Counted from the stretch's first letter, positions 52,915 through 64,000 are shown. The stretch is DNA of 64,000 nucleotides from Bicyclus anynana (GCF_947172395.1 NC_069104.1:10071355-10135354), one strand, 5' to 3'. The notes: generated by a model not told the origin, from the sequence alone. Translations and numbers: made by a program.

Positions 52915-53035
52915 CAAAAATAAATTTTACAAATTGGTTAATAAATGAAGGTATTATGAGGTAACAAACATAAAATAACATACGCGTCGAATTGTGGACC
53001 TCCTCCTTTTTTGAAATTTGTTAAAAACGAGAAAG
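52915..53035 (-). repeat. 'CGACGCGTT' repeat fragment, minus strand
   Basis: GTATTATGAGGTAACAAACA and CGCGTCGAATTGTGGACCTC. Confidence 0.55.
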
Positions 53036-53489
53036 CATTTAATTTATCTTTATATTGACCGCACTATTTAACTTTTTTAAACCAATTAACCAACCAATCT
53101 TTCAAAAAAATGTCTTAATTTTTCTTTTTTATTTTATGACGTATTTAACTGGTTTTCTACGAGTAAAAGTTCATGGTCTTAATTTTTCTTTTATTTTTCT
53201 ATGACATACTCTTATTCTTCAACTGGTTTTCTAAAAGTTCGCTGTTCAACAAAACTTTAGAGATTCTTCAAACATTTTATACCAGATGTTGTTTATTTTT
53301 CAGTTTCGTGAAAAGGATGTGACCGTCTATGACCCATCTGCAGTTATTTGCGGGGATTATTTGTCTGTTCTTGGGGCGTTCACATCGACTGTTCAAAGCA
53401 CTTGCTTGGAACGTTTAATTTATGTGATTTTGCATTGCTGTGACAAAATGTTTAATTTGGATTTGTTCCGAAAGCTTATTGCTAGTATT

Positions 53490-53686
53490 TTACACTAGCT
53501 GACGCCGCGCGGTTTCACCTGCGTGGTTCCCGTTCCTGTAGGAATACAGGAATATAGCCTATAGCCTTCCTCGATAAATGGACTATCTAACACTGAAAGT
53601 TTTTTAAAAATCGGACCACTAGTGCCAGAGATTAGCGCGTTCAATCAAACAAACAAACAAATCGATTTGCTTTCGTTTTTACCCGA
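53490..53686 (+). repeat. 'CTAGCTGACGCC' tail-family repeat
   Basis: CACTAGCTGACGCCGCGCGG...TATAGCCTTCCTCGATAAAT...ATTAGCGCGTTCAATCAAAC; close to 62152-62355. Confidence 0.75.
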
Positions 53687-53938
53687 CTTCAAAGAAAAGA
53701 GGAGGTTCTCAATGCGACGCGTGTTTTTTTTAATGTTCGTTACCTATAACTAACTAACCCATAACTTCGTCATTTATTACCTAACCAATTTTGAATTTTT
53801 TTTGTTTGAAAGAGTATATTTCCAGTTTGGTTCCGTTTCATTTTCATGGTTATCGGTTTAGTAATTTTGTGTTAAAATCAAAATAACTGAATAACGTTTT
53901 TGAAGTCGGTTCCATCTTTATGTTAAAAAGATTATTCG
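53687..53938 (+). repeat. 'CGACGCGT' dispersed repeat
   Basis: TTTTTACCCGACTTCAAAGA, GAGGAGGTTCTCAATGCGAC and the end TTTTTGAAGTCGGTT; inverse copy at 44456-44655. It abuts the preceding repeat, so the two may form one composite. Confidence 0.65.
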
Positions 53939-54465
53939 ATTTTCGACCTCATATTATTTCTCCTTTTTTATTGTGACAATTAGACAGTCTTCTATTGAAA
54001 TTTCACTGCTGATGATCGTACACCAAGATACATAATTACCCTGCTCAACGCCATTTAAAGTTAACATCGAAGACGTCAAAATTAACACAATTACAATCAC
54101 CGAACTGTCACAAGTTGGAGGACAAAGCGCCCCGATCTAAATCAGAGATACGAAATACTTCCAGGGACTCAAATTAGTTTACGCTGAAAATTCACGGATT
54201 CAATCTCGACAACACACGCTGCGGCAAGCGACTTCGGTAACTGACACTGTTATGTTCACACAGTCTGTAAAATGGTGGTAAAAATAGATAAACCTTTGCT
54301 GAGTTTGTTGTGGGCTCTTCTCAGAATAAAGCGCGTTTGGAACTTTAATTTAAGTTTTCGACTTTACTTACCACCATTAAATCATGACATAACTTGACGT
54401 TACTCAATTAAATAAATGAATTTTGAATTTTTTTGACACCATCTTATTTTATTTCTTCACGATAC

Positions 54466-54587
54466 GAAAATACATCCTTATCTGATATAATAAATATATA
54501 ATATAATAATAAAATAATAATAATAATAAAATATAATAAATGAATATTTATTGATATTAAATGATGATAAGGATGTATTTCTATCTA
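54466..54587. repeat. AT-rich foldback with (TAA)n core
   Basis: AAATACATCCTTATC on the left is mirrored by GATAAGGATGTATTT on the right around (TAATA)n. Confidence 0.7.
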
Positions 54588-55249
54588 ATATTATAGTTGT
54601 TTATATATTTAAAAACTATCGCTTGATTGTGACAAGCTTCCAACGCAAGACTTTTCTAATTATTTTTATATTACTTTCTCTCTTGTTTGAGCAAGCACCA
54701 TCAAAAGTAATTTATGATTTTTTTAATAAAAAAAATCTTTTAAAAAGGGTAGAAGTCTAAACAGAGGTGTCCCCTGAATTTAAAAAAATGCTAACACCTG
54801 CATTGTTGTGTAGTGTATAGAATGATATGATTGCAAGTAAAATACAGGCACAAAATGTTTTTTGTTTCGTCTTGCGTAGCCATTTCATTGAAAACTGCAA
54901 TGTTATTTGTTATTAAATGTTTTTAGTTGAAAATTAAAAACTATACGCGTTTTTATGCGAATCTCCATCAGTGAATTATCAGCGTTACTCACTTCGGTTC
55001 ATTGACTATCAAAGGGGCAAAATGAGTCTCGTTAAGCTACAATTTCTCGCAGGATCTGAACAAGGAGGTTGTGGTCCATTTTGCCATAATTTATTAATTA
55101 TTTTTATTTGATAATTGTGATTAAAGCCTCAATAGCTCGGGTTCGGTCCCAATCTGATGGATTATTTACTCTTGGCACATATTCTCGTTCCAATTTATTA
55201 ATATTGCTGATTTTCTTTTCTTTTAATAAGGAACTTCATTATTATCATA

Positions 55250-55390
55250 TAGTCAGCTCACTGCTGAGCTCGAGTCTCCTCTCAGAATGAGAGGGGTTAG
55301 GCCAATAGTCCACCACGCTGACCCAATGCGGATTGACAGACTTCACACATGCAGAGAATTAAGGAAATCCTTTGGTAATTGGTATGCAAA
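55250..55390 (-). repeat. SINE-B 3' part, minus strand
   Basis: AGCTCACTGCTGAGCTCGAG and GACCCAATGCGGATTGACAG. Confidence 0.8.
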
Positions 55391-55839
55391 CTAACTTATC
55401 CTAATAACTATATAAATCATGCCCACATGGAATGGTGGCAAGAATACTGGCTGCATTTCCGCGCTGGACAGCCAGGCTGATCCTTTGCACAAAAAATGAG
55501 CCAGCCCTTCTGTCACCAGTCGAGGCAACTAGCCGTGGTGAAATGATTCGGTGTATTTTTTTGGCACTGCGACTCGATGGCCCAAGGGTATCCACGGCAA
55601 AAGGTACAAATATATAACTCTCTGTCAGAGAGGCATACTTGTGCCACTTAGCTGTTTCTGCTTTTTCTGCTGCGGTCTTCATTCTGTCTCCCTGATATGA
55701 CACGATGCTAATGTGATATTCTTGTATATAGATCAAAGTTATACTTTACTTACGTTACTTTAATTTGAATCGCCGAATCTAGCTCGGCTGGGCAGCGTTC
55801 GGGAAACTCCGCGACATCTTTTCGTCCGAAATTCCTCAG

Positions 55840-56277
55840 TGCTTGAAGACGAAAGTCTTCGAACAGTGCGTGTTGCCAGGGATGACCTACGGATCCGAGA
55901 CTTGGTCGCTGACTATGGACCTTATTAGAAAGCTCTCAGTCACTCAGCGGAGTGGAGTTTCTGTGCGTGATCGAATCAGGAATGAGAAGATCCGCAGACG
56001 AACCAAAGTAACTGATATAACTCAGCGAATCGCGAAGCTGAAGTGGCAATGGGCAGGCCAGGCCACATAGTTCGAAGAGCCGATGGAAGTTGGGGTCCCA
56101 AGGTGCTGGAATGGCGACCCCGCACCGGAAAGCGCAGTGTTGGTCGACCTCCACTAGGTGGACCGAGGATATCAAGCGGGTTGCAGGGAGCCGCTGGATG
56201 CTGGCGGCTCGAGATCGTTGTGCTTGGAGGTCCATGCAAGAAGCCTATGTCCAGCAGTGGACGTCTATCGGCTAATA
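55840..56277 (+). pseudogene. RTE-type reverse transcriptase C-terminal remnant
   Basis: Encodes MKTKVFEQCVLPGMTYGSET, RIAKLKWQWAG and, in another frame, KRSVGRPPLGGPRISSG; frameshifts near 56060. Same family as 23006 and 32806. It ends TGGACGTCTATCGGCTAATA without the GAT tail. Confidence 0.83.
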
Positions 56278-56344
56278 AGGTAAGGACTTTACTTGCTTTT
56301 TTCTTAATTTATCAAGTAAAGTATGCAACTTTGAAAACGCCTGC

Positions 56345-56530
56345 AACTTCGTCTGCTTGGAATTCGGTTTTTCACGAATCTCGTGGGAACTATAGATTAT
56401 TCCGGCATAAAAAGTATTGAAGTTTTTATATTGCTCAATAATCTCCTTTTATTTTTAGTAGAAATTCCATCAAAATCAGTTCAGCTGCTCCATAGATTAG
56501 CCCAGCCAAACAGACAGACAGACAAAAACT
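56345..56530 (+). repeat. Tail-family repeat, diverged
   Basis: GGTTTTTCACGAATCTCGTG, CCGGCATAAAAAGTATTG and CAGACAGACAGAC. Confidence 0.55.
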
Positions 56531-56651
56531 TTAAAATATTTTTTTTGTTTCAAAAGACAGTTATTTCGAAATTACAGACAGGCCCTTCAATTTTATTTAT
56601 ATACATTGATTAAATACATAAAGTGATTGAATAGAACGTCCATCACCTCCC

Positions 56652-56880
56652 TTTAGACCTCAGTCGCACGAGAGTTATTATAACGGACGTTAAAAAAGCG
56701 TTCAAATACAACAAATGCATTTTCAAGTATATTATGTTTACAAGACATCGAGCAGTGTTGCATTTTCAATTTTAGGCGTTGGAAATTGACTAGAAATTAA
56801 ATTAAGAACGTTAATAAAAGCGCAAACGCTGGATTTTAACGTATCGTTTTTATAACTCTTGTGCGAATGAGGACTTAAAG
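56652..56880. mobile_element. MITE M4, copy 2
   Basis: Left end GACCTCAGTCGCACGAGAGT, right end ACTCTTGTGCGAATGAGGAC, with CGTTCAAATACAACAA shared with 5491-5834 in inverted orientation. Confidence 0.72.
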
Positions 56881-57205
56881 AATAATAACCATACTCAAAG
56901 CACCACAAAACTGTTTATTGGCAACATTTAAACACTCCACGCCCGCCACACAAAGGAAAAACTCGCTTAGATTTAAAAAGAAATGTTGACCTTTGTTCCA
57001 AGCGCTCCCGCGATACGTCAGCTTCGAACACACTGGATGACACTTGTCTTCAAGTGGACCCGCGCTCGGTTGGACGTGACAAAGTGCTTCTTTTACAACT
57101 TGCCACGTAATAATATTAACTGGGTACAAGAATTATGGAGGCTGCGAAATGCTACCACTGTCCAAACTCCATAGGGTAGTTTACTCATATCAAATTTAAC
57201 AATAC

Positions 57206-57550
57206 TAGCGGACGCGACTTCGTCCGCGTGGAATTTAGTTTTTCACAAATCCCTCGGGAACCATGGATTTCTCCGGGATAAAAAGTAGCCTATGTGGTAA
57301 TCCATGCTATAATATATCTCAATACCAAATTTCAGGTAATTCGGTTAAGTAGTCGAGGCGTGAAAGAGTAACAAACATTCATATTATTAAATCATCAGTT
57401 TTCGCAAATCTCGGGAAACCATGGATTTTTTCGGGATAAAAAGTAGCCTATGTGTTAATCCAGAGTAAAATCCTTTTCATTTCAAAATTTTAGCCAAATC
57501 GCTTCAGTAGCGGCGTTAAAGAGTAACAAACATCCAAACATACATATCTC
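57206..57550 (+). repeat. Two tandem copies of the 'TAGCGGACGC' tail repeat
   Basis: Copy 1 (57206-57390): ACTAGCGGACGCGACTTCGT...GTGAAAGAGTAACAAACATT. Copy 2 (57400-57550) restarts at TTTTCGCAAATCTCGGGAAA and ends GAGTAACAAACATCC. Serial arrays are typical of RTE-like 3' ends. Confidence 0.72.
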
Positions 57551-57559
57551 ATATCAAAT

Positions 57560-58200
57560 TTAATTATATTAATTTCCTATATTAGGGACATGGAATAAGG
57601 GTCCGAAATATATCGATATTTATTAATTAATTAACAAAAGTTAAGGATTTCATAGTAAACTCAATTTTAAAAATTATGAATTTAAATTAAATTTTATCTA
57701 AATTTAAATTTTATTTAAATATTTTTATTTAAATTTTATCAATATTTCCTGTCGTCCATTTTGTGTCGTCACAATGTTACTTGATGTACTAAAAGAATAA
57801 TCGTTAAACTAATTATTAACTAATAGTTTTGACAAAACTAAACCGTTTAAACTAAGCCTTTACGTGACGTCATGAAACGATAAAATAGACCATTATGGCT
57901 GACAGCGTTTTGGCTCATATTGTCAAAAAAATCGCAGGCTCTTGATACAATAGTGAACTGAATATAGTAGTTTAGTAGAAGTACTTTTTATTACATTCAT
58001 GACCTGGGTTTCATTTAGTTTACACGTACGAGTAGCTAACTTGGATGACACTTTTTGTACTAGTAAATTTTGGTCACTTTGATCTACGGAACTAATGACT
58101 GAACGAATTTTTATGCGTGTTGAAGATTTTGTAAGCTTAAGTTGAAGCTGTACTATATTTAGACTTTGTTTGATTGAAACCGGACATATATTATGGGGGT
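57560..58200. other. AT-rich intergenic sequence
   Basis: Low-complexity AAATTTAAAT runs; the minus-strand open stretch 57923-58207 has no recognisable domain. Confidence 0.4.
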
Positions 58201-58330
58201 CGGACACATAAGGCGAGGGGTCGCAGGGTGTCGGCGACTCAGTATTATGGTGTTTGGAAGTCCTCAGGAATTTGGTGTTTTAGTCAGGTTTTCGCAGTAG
58301 ACGTTTGATATGAAAATGATGATGAGAGTA
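58200..58330 (+). pseudogene. RTE tail fragment
   Basis: GGGGTCGCAGGGTGTCGGCG, TGGTGTTTGGAAGTCC and ATGAAAATGATGATGA match the last ~110 bp of 23006-23475. Confidence 0.65.
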
Positions 58331-58413
58331 TACCATATTTTTTTTTTATTTGTACACCAACAGATTACAATTAAATACAAATACATATATTAACAAGAAC
58401 TAAAATAATTTAT

Positions 58414-58740
58414 GACGGCCTCCGTGACGCAGTGGTATGCACGGTGGATTTACAAAACGGAGGTCCTGGATTCGATCCCCGGCTGGGCAGATTGAGATTT
58501 TCTTAATTGGTCCAGGTCTGGCTGGTGGGAGGCTTCGGCCGTGGCTAGTTACCACCCTACCGGCAAAGACGTACCGCCAAGCGATTTAGCGTTCCGGTGC
58601 GATGCCGTGTAGTGGTGAAGGGGGTGTGGATTTTCATCCTACTCCTTACAAGTTAGCCCGCTTCCATCTAAGACTACATCATCGCTTACCATCAGGTGAG
58701 ATTGTAGTCAAGGGCTAACTTGTAAATAATAAAAAAAAAT
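58414..58740 (+). repeat. SINE-A, full length
   Basis: GACGGCCTCCGTGACGCAGT, GGATTCGATCCCCGGCTGGG and a complete body to GGGCTAACTTGTAAATAATA with A8 tail. Confidence 0.9.
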
Positions 58741-59215
58741 AATAGAGATATAATTGTAAATCTACTTAAAGGTAGTCACAACATGCTTGTTTTAACTATT
58801 AATAATTTAACAAATTAAAGAAAAAACAAAACCAAGGAAAAACACAAATAGGTAAAGAAACTGGGAATGAAAATTATTATAACACACAGAAATAAAAATA
58901 ATAGTTCAAAAACTAAAAATGGAGAAACTAACTTTAATGTGATGTTATTAAGCCGAGCCATATTCCACGCGGACGTAGTTCAGATAACTCAGTAGCAAAT
59001 AAAAAAAAACCTCCTCTTTAATATTATGTTGTTACTTATATAACAAGTTTGATGAAAATATTATTGGAACGTTAAATTCTTACGAACTTCAGAATTTTTC
59101 CGTTCGAAAAAATGAAAATATACTTTTAGGGTTTCGTTAAAGAGCCTCTTATCTTATATTCCTTTTATGGAGGTACTTGAAAGTCCCAAGTAATTTTCCA
59201 CGCGTATTATTAAAG

Positions 59216-59530
59216 CCGAGCCGTGATAGTCCATTGGATGTGACCTTTGTCTTGGATTCGGTGGGTGTATGATCGAATCCGGTCCGGGGCATGCACCTCA
59301 AACTTTTCAGTTGTGTGCATTTTAAGAAAATAAATATCACATGTCTCTCTAACGATGAAGGAAAAACATCGTGAGGAAACGTGCATAACTGAGAATTTTC
59401 TTATTTTTCCACGTGTGTGAGTTCTGCCAATCCGCAATGAGTTAGCGTGGTGGACTATTAGCCTAACCCCTCTTATTCTGAGAGGAGACTCGTGCTCAAC
59501 AGTGAGCCGAATATGGGTTGTTATTGATGA
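59216..59530 (+). repeat. SINE-B, diverged full length
   Basis: GAGCCGTGATAGTCCATTGG, ATCGAATCCGGTCCGGGGC and the tail GGGTTGTTATTGATGA. Confidence 0.83.
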
Positions 59531-59649
59531 ATATTGAAGATATGTTCTAGTTGGTTAACCAACCATCCATTACAGAAATTATCTCTAATTTGGTTCAAGT
59601 TGCAAATAATATTATCTATTATTTGTCAAGCTAGTTGCAATACCTAAGT

Positions 59650-59775
59650 AATACCTGTTCCCTTGGGAATATAGCGATAAAACATATCCTATTCTACTCG
59701 CTGATAATGTAGCTTTCTATCAGTGAAAGAATTTTTAAAATCAGTTTAGTGGTGGCGTAACAAACAAATTCACGT
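59650..59775 (+). repeat. Tail-family repeat fragment
   Basis: CTTGGGAATATAGCGATAAA and CTATCAGTGAAAGAATTTTT. Confidence 0.5.
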
Positions 59776-60139
59776 TCGCCTATCATAATATATTGCACAG
59801 AATTATGTGTCGCGTATTTGGGTCCCAGGATTCAAATCTGGGACCGTATGATCCGAAGCCATTTATGCTAACTATCAGACCTAAGAAGGCTAACCACTGG
59901 AGGCAAAGAATATAAAAACTCGCTTAAAAGGTTATTTAATGGACCAACAATTTTCCTTTATATTGTGCGTGGGATAAAAAAATCACTTGACCTTTTAATG
60001 ACCCCGTGCACGGAAAATCGAGATAACAAATTTATTAGGCCCTCGGGCATCTTGGGGAACGGCCGGAAGTCATTCAATATAATATTTATGTCCTTAGAAA
60101 TTTCTTTTCAAACGTTAAATAATGAAAGGTGATTCAAGA

Positions 60140-60333
60140 TTTTTATAAAGCTAATATAATAAAGCTAAAAAGTTTGTTTATTTGTTTGAACGCGCAAATC
60201 TCAGGAACTACTGGACGGATTTAGAAAATTCTTTCAGTGTTAGATAGCCCATTTATCGAGGAAGGCTATAAGTTATATGTCAACCCCGTTTTCTTATCTA
60301 TTGGATAAAAACGCGCGGCAAACGCTAGTTTTA
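60140..60333 (-). repeat. Tail-family repeat, minus strand
   Basis: TTTGTTTGAACGCGCAAATC, CATTTATCGAGGAAGGCTAT and the end AAACGCTAGTTTTAT; same group as 62152-62355. Confidence 0.7.
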
Positions 60334-60402
60334 TATAAATTCAATAAAAAAGGGCCCAGTTATTTTAGAGTTTCGTACTTTAGATCAAACACACAGCCTG
60401 AT

Positions 60403-60590
60403 CCGTGATAGCCCAGTGGATATGCCCTAATGCCTCTGATTCCGGAGGGTGTGGGTTCGAATCCGATCCGGGGCATGCACCCCCAACATTTCAGTTGTGT
60501 GCATTTTAAGAATTGTGAAGGAAAGCATCATGAGGAAACCTGCATAATAGAGATTTTCTTTATTTCTATGCGTGTATGATGTCTTATTTT
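60403..60590 (+). repeat. SINE-B, 3'-deleted
   Basis: ATCCGTGATAGCCCAGTGGA and GGGTTCGAATCCGATCCGGG; it runs directly into a tail-family repeat at 60592. Confidence 0.83.
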
Positions 60591-60591
60591 A

Positions 60592-60748
60592 TACTAGCGG
60601 ACGCCCGCGGTGTGCCCCTACCTACCCTACCCCTACCCTACCCCTATCCTACCCTACCCCTACCCTATCTTACCCCTACCCTACCCCTAAACTATCTTAC
60701 CCCTACCCCTACTCTACCCTACCCCTACCCTATCCTACCCCTATATTT
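60592..60748 (+). repeat. (CCCTA)n / (CCCCTA)n array grown from a tail-family repeat
   Basis: ACTAGCGGACGCCCGCGGTG starts the repeat, and from 60611 the sequence is a degenerate CCCCTACCCTA array of ~130 bp. Confidence 0.85.
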
Positions 60749-60749
60749 G

Positions 60750-62150
60750 TAACACTCAGAATGGTCCGCGCGGGCCGAGGGGCGTGTAGCGTATGAATGA
60801 AAAACCCACGACTGATGCACTCCAATTCTCTGCACGCACGATTTCACACCCGCGCAATCTATCCCCCTGTCGCCCGCATATCATGGGAGTGTCATCAACT
60901 AACTTGCCAGACTATAACAGAATGCGGTCCTCATATTATTATGCACAGTACTTACCTACACTCAATTTTTCACAGCGCTTGGTATAGCCACAGAAAACGG
61001 TATAGCTTTTATAAATTAAAAATTTGCTGTCAATCACAACACAAAGTAGTAATTTGTTATCGCAATAAAGTACGTATTACAACCTTTTAAAAATACACCT
61101 TTTTAAAACCAAAACACTATGTGGAGTGTGTTATTTGTCTGGCATATTGGGGGCGTATGCCAACCCATGTTGTGATTGTTTGGTATATTGTGTAATATCT
61201 CCTATATATAAAAGAAAAGCTGACTTCTGATTATGTTTGTGTGTTTAGTTTGATTTTCATATAATTGTTATAGTATAAAATATATTGTTATAGTATAATT
61301 ATATAATTGTTATAGTATAAAATATATATATATTTTTATTTTTTTAAATTATGCACTACGCTACAAATATTCAGGCTTTCTTATAAGATAAGACTAAATA
61401 ACATATTTATTCATTTATTACTTTTAAGCTTTATTTTTAGTAAGTTTTTCTTGAATACGTGAACTGTTTATAATCATATTTCATTTGTCGATCGTAAAAT
61501 GTTTTTTTTGTATCAAGCTGTATTACATCTGTAAGTGGCTGGACACATTGTCCACGATCATTGTGTACTTTTTTTATAACATGTACTGTATACTAGCTTG
61601 AAATAAAATAAAAAAAAGATGCAAAATCTAGGAGGCCATGATAAGGCAAAATCTAGAAGGCTACGCCTATACATAATCGAGGAGGCCCAACTCCAATTAT
61701 ATATTTCCCAAGTATTGTTAATTCTTTATTTCTTTTATCATGGTCGTAGAAAAAGTAAAGTATTGCCACTGTACGGAATTAGCCATTGTAGCACTCGTGC
61801 TAATGATTATGCATGTACAGGACTATTGGGGCGTCCGCTCATGTTATGTTTGTTCGTTATATTGTCTCCTATTGTCGTATAAAAGAAAAGCTAACTTTTG
61901 ATCATGATTTTTTAGCTTGCTTTTCATATTTTTATCGTATAAAATATATACGAGTACAGCTTTAGACTATTTTCTTATGATATCAAATCTAGCCATGTAC
62001 TAAAACAATATTAATAATGTTTTCAATTGATATATTGGAATAACATTATTCTTTTTTTTGTTTTGTTTTAGTTTCATTTTCTCTATATGAGATACAATAC
62101 AATAAAAAATTAATATTAATATGTCTTTCAACTAGTCTACACATATATTT
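60750..62150. other. Upstream flank of the odorant receptor: AT-rich, with a diverged direct repeat
   Basis: Segments 61140-61270 and 61800-61940 share ATAAAAGAAAAGCT(G/A)ACTT(C/T)TGAT preceded by TATATTGT-like text. No protein recognised; there is (TA)-rich low complexity at 61260-61340. Confidence 0.45.
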
Positions 62151-62151
62151 A

Positions 62152-62355
62152 TTACTAGTTGACGCCGCGCGGTTACACCCGCGTGGTCCCCGTTCCCGTA
62201 GGAATACGGGGATAATATATAGCCTATAGCCTTCCTCGATAAATGGGCAATCTAACACTGAAAGAATTTTTTAAATCGGACCAGTAGTTCCTGAGATTAG
62301 CGCGTTCAATCAAACAAACAAACAAACTCTTCAGCTTTATAATATTAGTATAGAT
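62152..62355 (+). repeat. 'CTAGTTGACGCC' tail-family repeat, complete
   Basis: TACTAGTTGACGCCGCGCGG...GGATAATATATAGCCTATAG...GCGCGTTCAATCAAACAAAC...ATAATATTAGTATAGAT. It ends 240 bp before the odorant receptor start codon. Confidence 0.8.
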
Positions 62356-62596
62356 GAAACATTTCTTACATAACTTATGTGTAATTACAGATATGTGTTT
62401 TTATTCGTTGTGTCCAGTTTTTCATTTAATTTTCGTTTTTTGGGACTATCATATTACAGTTTTACTAAAGAGCCAATTTCATTACAATATTGTAATAAGC
62501 AAAGCCGCATCAACTTAATAGTTAAGCACTTAAAAATGAAACATTGAAAATACCACTATCAAAACGCAGACATCTTGGCACCTCAGTAACGTAAAC

Positions 62597-63378
62597 ATGT
62601 CGAAATTTTTATTAAATCTGGAAGATCCAGAAAATCCCCTACTCGGTCCCACTTTATGGGGTTTGCAAAGATGGGGGATGTGGCAACCAGAAAAAGGCAT
62701 AAAACAAGTTATTTACAACACTGTTCATGTACTAGCAATTCTCTTTGTTCTGAGTCAGTACGTAGAACTCTGGTTCATCAGATTCAATATGGACATGGCT
62801 ATGAGGAACCTTTCAGTTACAATGTTGAGTACTGTATGCGTCATAAAAGCAGGGACTTTCATCATTTGGCAGAAGGATTGGAGACGATTAGTCTCTTTTG
62901 TTTCTACAACAGAAAAGTACCAATTTAGTAAGAAGGATACAGAAGCTGATAAAATCATCCAGGATTATACTAAATATTCTAGATCGGTGACGTATTTTTA
63001 TTGGGGTTTAGTCTTTGCTACGGTTTTGACAGTAATTTTGGCGCCATTCGCTGGTTACCTGTCTTCTTCTCAGATACGTATGAATGAAACAGTACCGTAT
63101 CCAGAAATTTTAAGCTCTTGGGCGCCATTTGAGAAATCTAAAGGTTTCGGGTATTGGATTATGGTGATGGAACATGCCTTGATATGCTGTTATGGGGGTG
63201 GTATAGTTGCTAATTACGACTCCAACGCGGTTGTATTGATGACTTTTTTCGCTGGACAGTTGGATCTGATAAAGCTGAAGTGTTCCAACTTGTTCGGGGA
63301 TGGGGAAGAGCTTATCAGTTATCAAGTCGCTGTGAAACGGATTGGGGAATGTCATCAGCAGCATGTTCTACTTGTCAA
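62597..63378 (+). CDS. Odorant receptor exon 1
   Basis: 260 codons plus two bases. This ATG is preceded by AT-rich sequence and an in-frame context with no earlier start of the family type. PENPLLGPTLWGLQRWGMW resembles the amino-terminal motif of many lepidopteran receptors, and WAPFEKSKGFGYWI precedes the fourth membrane segment. Reading past the donor would add only one Lys before TAA. Confidence 0.92.
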
Positions 63379-63993
63379 GTAAAGCTTTTCATTATTTTTG
63401 TTTATAATAACTAGCGGACTCAGTAAAGCTTCGCTTCGACAGCTAAGCGAAGCTCTACTAAGTTATTTTTGCAAATTTTCACCATTAATATTTTTTTTGC
63501 AAAACGCATCCAACCGAAAGTTGGAGTTGCATGCCCCGGACCGGATTCGATCCGGAATCGGAGGCAGAGGTCATATCCACTGGGTTATCACGGCTCATTT
63601 TCCAGTTATTGAAGAAAAAATGTTGGTACCAAAAAATATGGCAAATATTCTTTTAAAAAGTATCTTTAGTATCGAGTCCTGGACTACACGGATTTGAGTT
63701 CGGCTTCATAACTGTGGAGCTATTATTGTGGAGTTATTATTGTTCTTCAGATGTTTGAGAGATACCAACCCGCAAGCCCAGAGTGGTCAGTATCGGGCAA
63801 ACCTTTGTAGTGCGGCTCTCAAATACCTGATTATAATTAGATTTAACTAAAATGTTTTTTTTTTATACCTATTAAAAGTATATTAAATTCCAGATACTCT
63901 AAAATATTAAATTCCCTGCTGTCTCCGGTGTTATTTTTGTACGTCATCATCTGCTCGCTAATGCTTTGTGCAAGTGCAGTACAATTGACAACA
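62597..63993 (+). CDS. Odorant receptor (insect 7tm_6 family), exons 1-2, 3' partial
   Basis: Insect odorant receptors are inverted seven-pass membrane proteins that form ligand-gated cation channels with the co-receptor Orco in olfactory neurons. Exon 1 is 62597-63378 (ATG, MSKFLLNLEDPENPLLGP...). Donor GTAAAG sits at 63379 and acceptor TTAAATTCCAG ends at 63893. Exon 2 is 63894-63993 with donor GTAAGT at 63994. The junction makes ...HQQHVLLV-K-YSKILNSLLSP, a conserved lepidopteran receptor block. Likely membrane segments: ~38-60, 68-90, 131-152 and 186-218, with a fifth in exon 2 (SPVLFLYVIICSLMLCASAV). About 294 residues are visible; the family is usually ~390-450, so later exons lie beyond the window. 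No frameshift or stop is seen. I cannot assign an OR number. Confidence 0.92.
63408..63596 (-). repeat. Repeat fragments in odorant receptor intron 1
   Basis: A tail-family start ACTAGCGGACTCAGTAAAGC at 63411, then a minus-strand SINE-B head at 63508-63596 (CATGCCCCGGACCGGATTCG, CCACTGGGTTATCACGGCTC). Confidence 0.75.
63894..63993 (+). CDS. Odorant receptor exon 2
   Basis: One base completes Lys261, then 33 codons YSKILNSLLSPVLFLYVIIC SLMLCASAVQLTT and a GTAAGT donor seven bases before the window ends. The sequence matches the fifth membrane segment of lepidopteran odorant receptors. Phase is consistent with exon 1. Confidence 0.88.
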
Positions 63994-64000
63994 GTAAGTT

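Noticed and set aside
60592..60748. CCCTA-rich array as a telomere or interstitial telomere
   Set aside because: Lepidopteran telomeres are (TTAGG)n, i.e. CCTAA on the other strand. This array is CCCTA/CCCCTA, degenerate, short, and seeded in a dispersed repeat.

Overview
This is 64 kb of an insect nuclear genome, almost certainly a moth or butterfly. It is AT-rich, its genes are split by GT-AG introns, and it is crowded with SINEs, MITEs, RTE-type retrotransposon tails and the short 'GACGCC...' repeats familiar from Lepidoptera. The only odorant receptor present is of the lepidopteran 7tm_6 type. I see no operons, CRISPR arrays, bacterial genes, rRNA genes or free-standing tRNA genes.

Two host genes are supported, both on the + strand and both cut by a window edge. 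(1) A receptor-type guanylyl cyclase occupies 10781-29737. Ten exons join in consistent phase and encode 748 residues: the juxtamembrane segment, a kinase-homology domain, a coiled signalling helix, a complete guanylyl cyclase domain and a ~180-residue tail ending in a PDZ-ligand-like D-S-I-V. The ligand-binding ectodomain and membrane exon(s) were not found and must lie upstream, or in small exons I could not recognise. (2) The first two exons of an odorant receptor lie at 62597-63993, and the rest is beyond the right edge.

Layout: 1-430 is a 44-bp minisatellite array. 431-10780 holds MITEs and SINEs, with no exon recognised. 10781-29737 is the cyclase gene, whose introns hold most of the repeats there, including a long hairpin MITE, duplicated decoy splice acceptors and a tandemly duplicated SINE beside a splice donor. 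29738 to ~31610 is the probable 3' UTR and downstream flank, with a perfect 33-bp-arm hairpin. 31600-62150 is a gene-free, transposon-rich interval. It contains a very young BEL/Pao LTR retrotransposon (35986-39425, 5-bp target duplication, LTRs differing at one of 363 positions) that keeps one intact gag-protease reading frame and has lost reverse transcriptase, RNase H and integrase. 62597 to the end is the odorant receptor.

The two host genes have no evident functional link. I did not find a clear new multi-gene system. The most notable items are the gag-only BEL element with a linked empty-site paralogue, the chain of decoy splice acceptors before a cyclase exon, and the perfect hairpin downstream of the cyclase. 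Family names for repeats (SINE-A, SINE-B, M1 and so on) are my own working labels.
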